The position numbers and the translations under genes are program-made. Below are positions 39,803 to 39,929 of a stretch of 39,929 nt of DNA, piece after piece; within the stretch, counting starts at the first letter, position 1, and each line of letters opens with the position of its first letter. The notes beneath the pieces are model-generated. The model had not been told where the DNA came from. It did not search any database and saw only the letters and a program-made list of their open reading frames with translations. Source of the stretch: Acidobacteria bacterium 28-1 (lineage in GTDB: Bacteria; Acidobacteriota; Blastocatellia; Pyrinomonadales; Pyrinomonadaceae); the NCBI GenBank assembly GCA_002050365.1, contig MWYZ01000072.1, positions 1 to 39,929 of the forward strand, written 5' to 3'.

Positions 39803-39929
39803 CGGTTATTACAAAAAATTTGTTTATGACAAAGATTTCGCGCGTGCGCCGGAAGTCGGTTACAACCGCATCGTCAAACAAGGCAATACGATCGTGAACT
39901 TAACGGAAGCGTATCCGAAAGCGAAATTT
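39803..39929. repeat. 127-bp exact copy of 38125-38251 at the window edge
   Basis: Identical base by base to 38125-38251 (offset 1678) up to the last base of the window; the base before it differs (39802 A versus 38124 C). It is either the start of a second tandem copy of 38125-39802 or an assembly overlap, since 127 is a common maximal k-mer size. It is not a separate gene. Confidence 0.95.

Noticed and set aside
39657..39881. Start of a new 74-residue protein beginning MFDDAVVTDF at the right edge
   Set aside because: Its first 26 residues are antisense to the repeated 127-bp segment and equal those at 38203 minus; only the part after the junction belongs to the transposase.

Overview
The window looks like one contig-scale piece of a bacterial chromosome, most likely Acidobacteriota of the Blastocatellia/Pyrinomonadaceae type. 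This is inferred from secreted proteins with repeated DYDGDGK(S/T)DIAVFRPSNG-type cassettes, moderate GC, and the mixture of housekeeping and secreted genes; no marker gene here proves it. Both edges fall in mobile-element fragments: the 3' end of an IS200/IS605-type tnpA on the left, and a frameshifted, 5'-truncated IS630-type transposase on the right. The last 127 bases exactly repeat positions 38125-38251, which looks like an assembly-graph junction or a tandem duplication.

Layout. 1-491: IS200 remnant and a non-coding stretch. 492-4181 (minus): a secreted CxxCH/VCBS-like repeat protein and polyphosphate kinase. 4536-9052 (plus): DinG-type helicase, a DUF5678/retropepsin/small-ORF cassette, a TonB-C-like protein, QueD and a LolA-like secreted protein. 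9138-13429 (minus): the classic translation operon rplM-rpsI-rpsB-tsf-pyrH-frr with a good sigma70-like promoter. 13518-19278 (minus): an overlapping AbrB/Doc (frameshifted)/iron-sulphur-less UDG/NUDIX operon, an M20 amidohydrolase, a canonical family-4 UDG, a large palindromic element and coaBC. 19384-22234 (plus): an unknown gene, a prenyl synthase, a Uma2 nuclease and a squalene/phytoene synthase. 22229-26497: cell-wall enzymes (M15, M23, YkuD) and a DUF2270 membrane protein. 26625-28336: tadA, tRNA-Ser(CGA), a four-helix-bundle (S23-type) gene, tRNA-Ser(GGA), SRP RNA and a zinc-ribbon protein. 28356-34861: esterase, secreted protein, inositol monophosphatase, and two tandemly duplicated autotransporter-strand/VCBS-like proteins separated by a decayed copy of the monophosphatase 3' end. 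35144-39258 (plus): accD, a DinB-like protein, folC, a secreted protein and gpmA.

The most striking feature is not a gene. Many spacers carry degenerate 7-bp tandem repeats, usually as two inverted arms that can fold into long hairpins. The unit sequence differs from site to site (GGATAAC, CAGTAGT, ATGGTAA, GTGGTCA, AAAGGAT, AGGCAAA, AGTAAAA and others) but the period is 7 throughout. They lie in three spacers of the ribosomal operon, at convergent gene ends, around both tRNA-Ser genes, and inside three coding sequences (udg, coaBC, squalene synthase), where they are translated as hydrophilic linkers. This closely resembles the short tandemly repeated repetitive (STRR) heptamers described in filamentous cyanobacteria. 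Its presence here, with changing unit but constant period and inverted architecture, is the best candidate for an under-described system.

Limits: everything was read by eye. Family names come from recognisable motifs and are not database hits. Promoters are consensus matches only.
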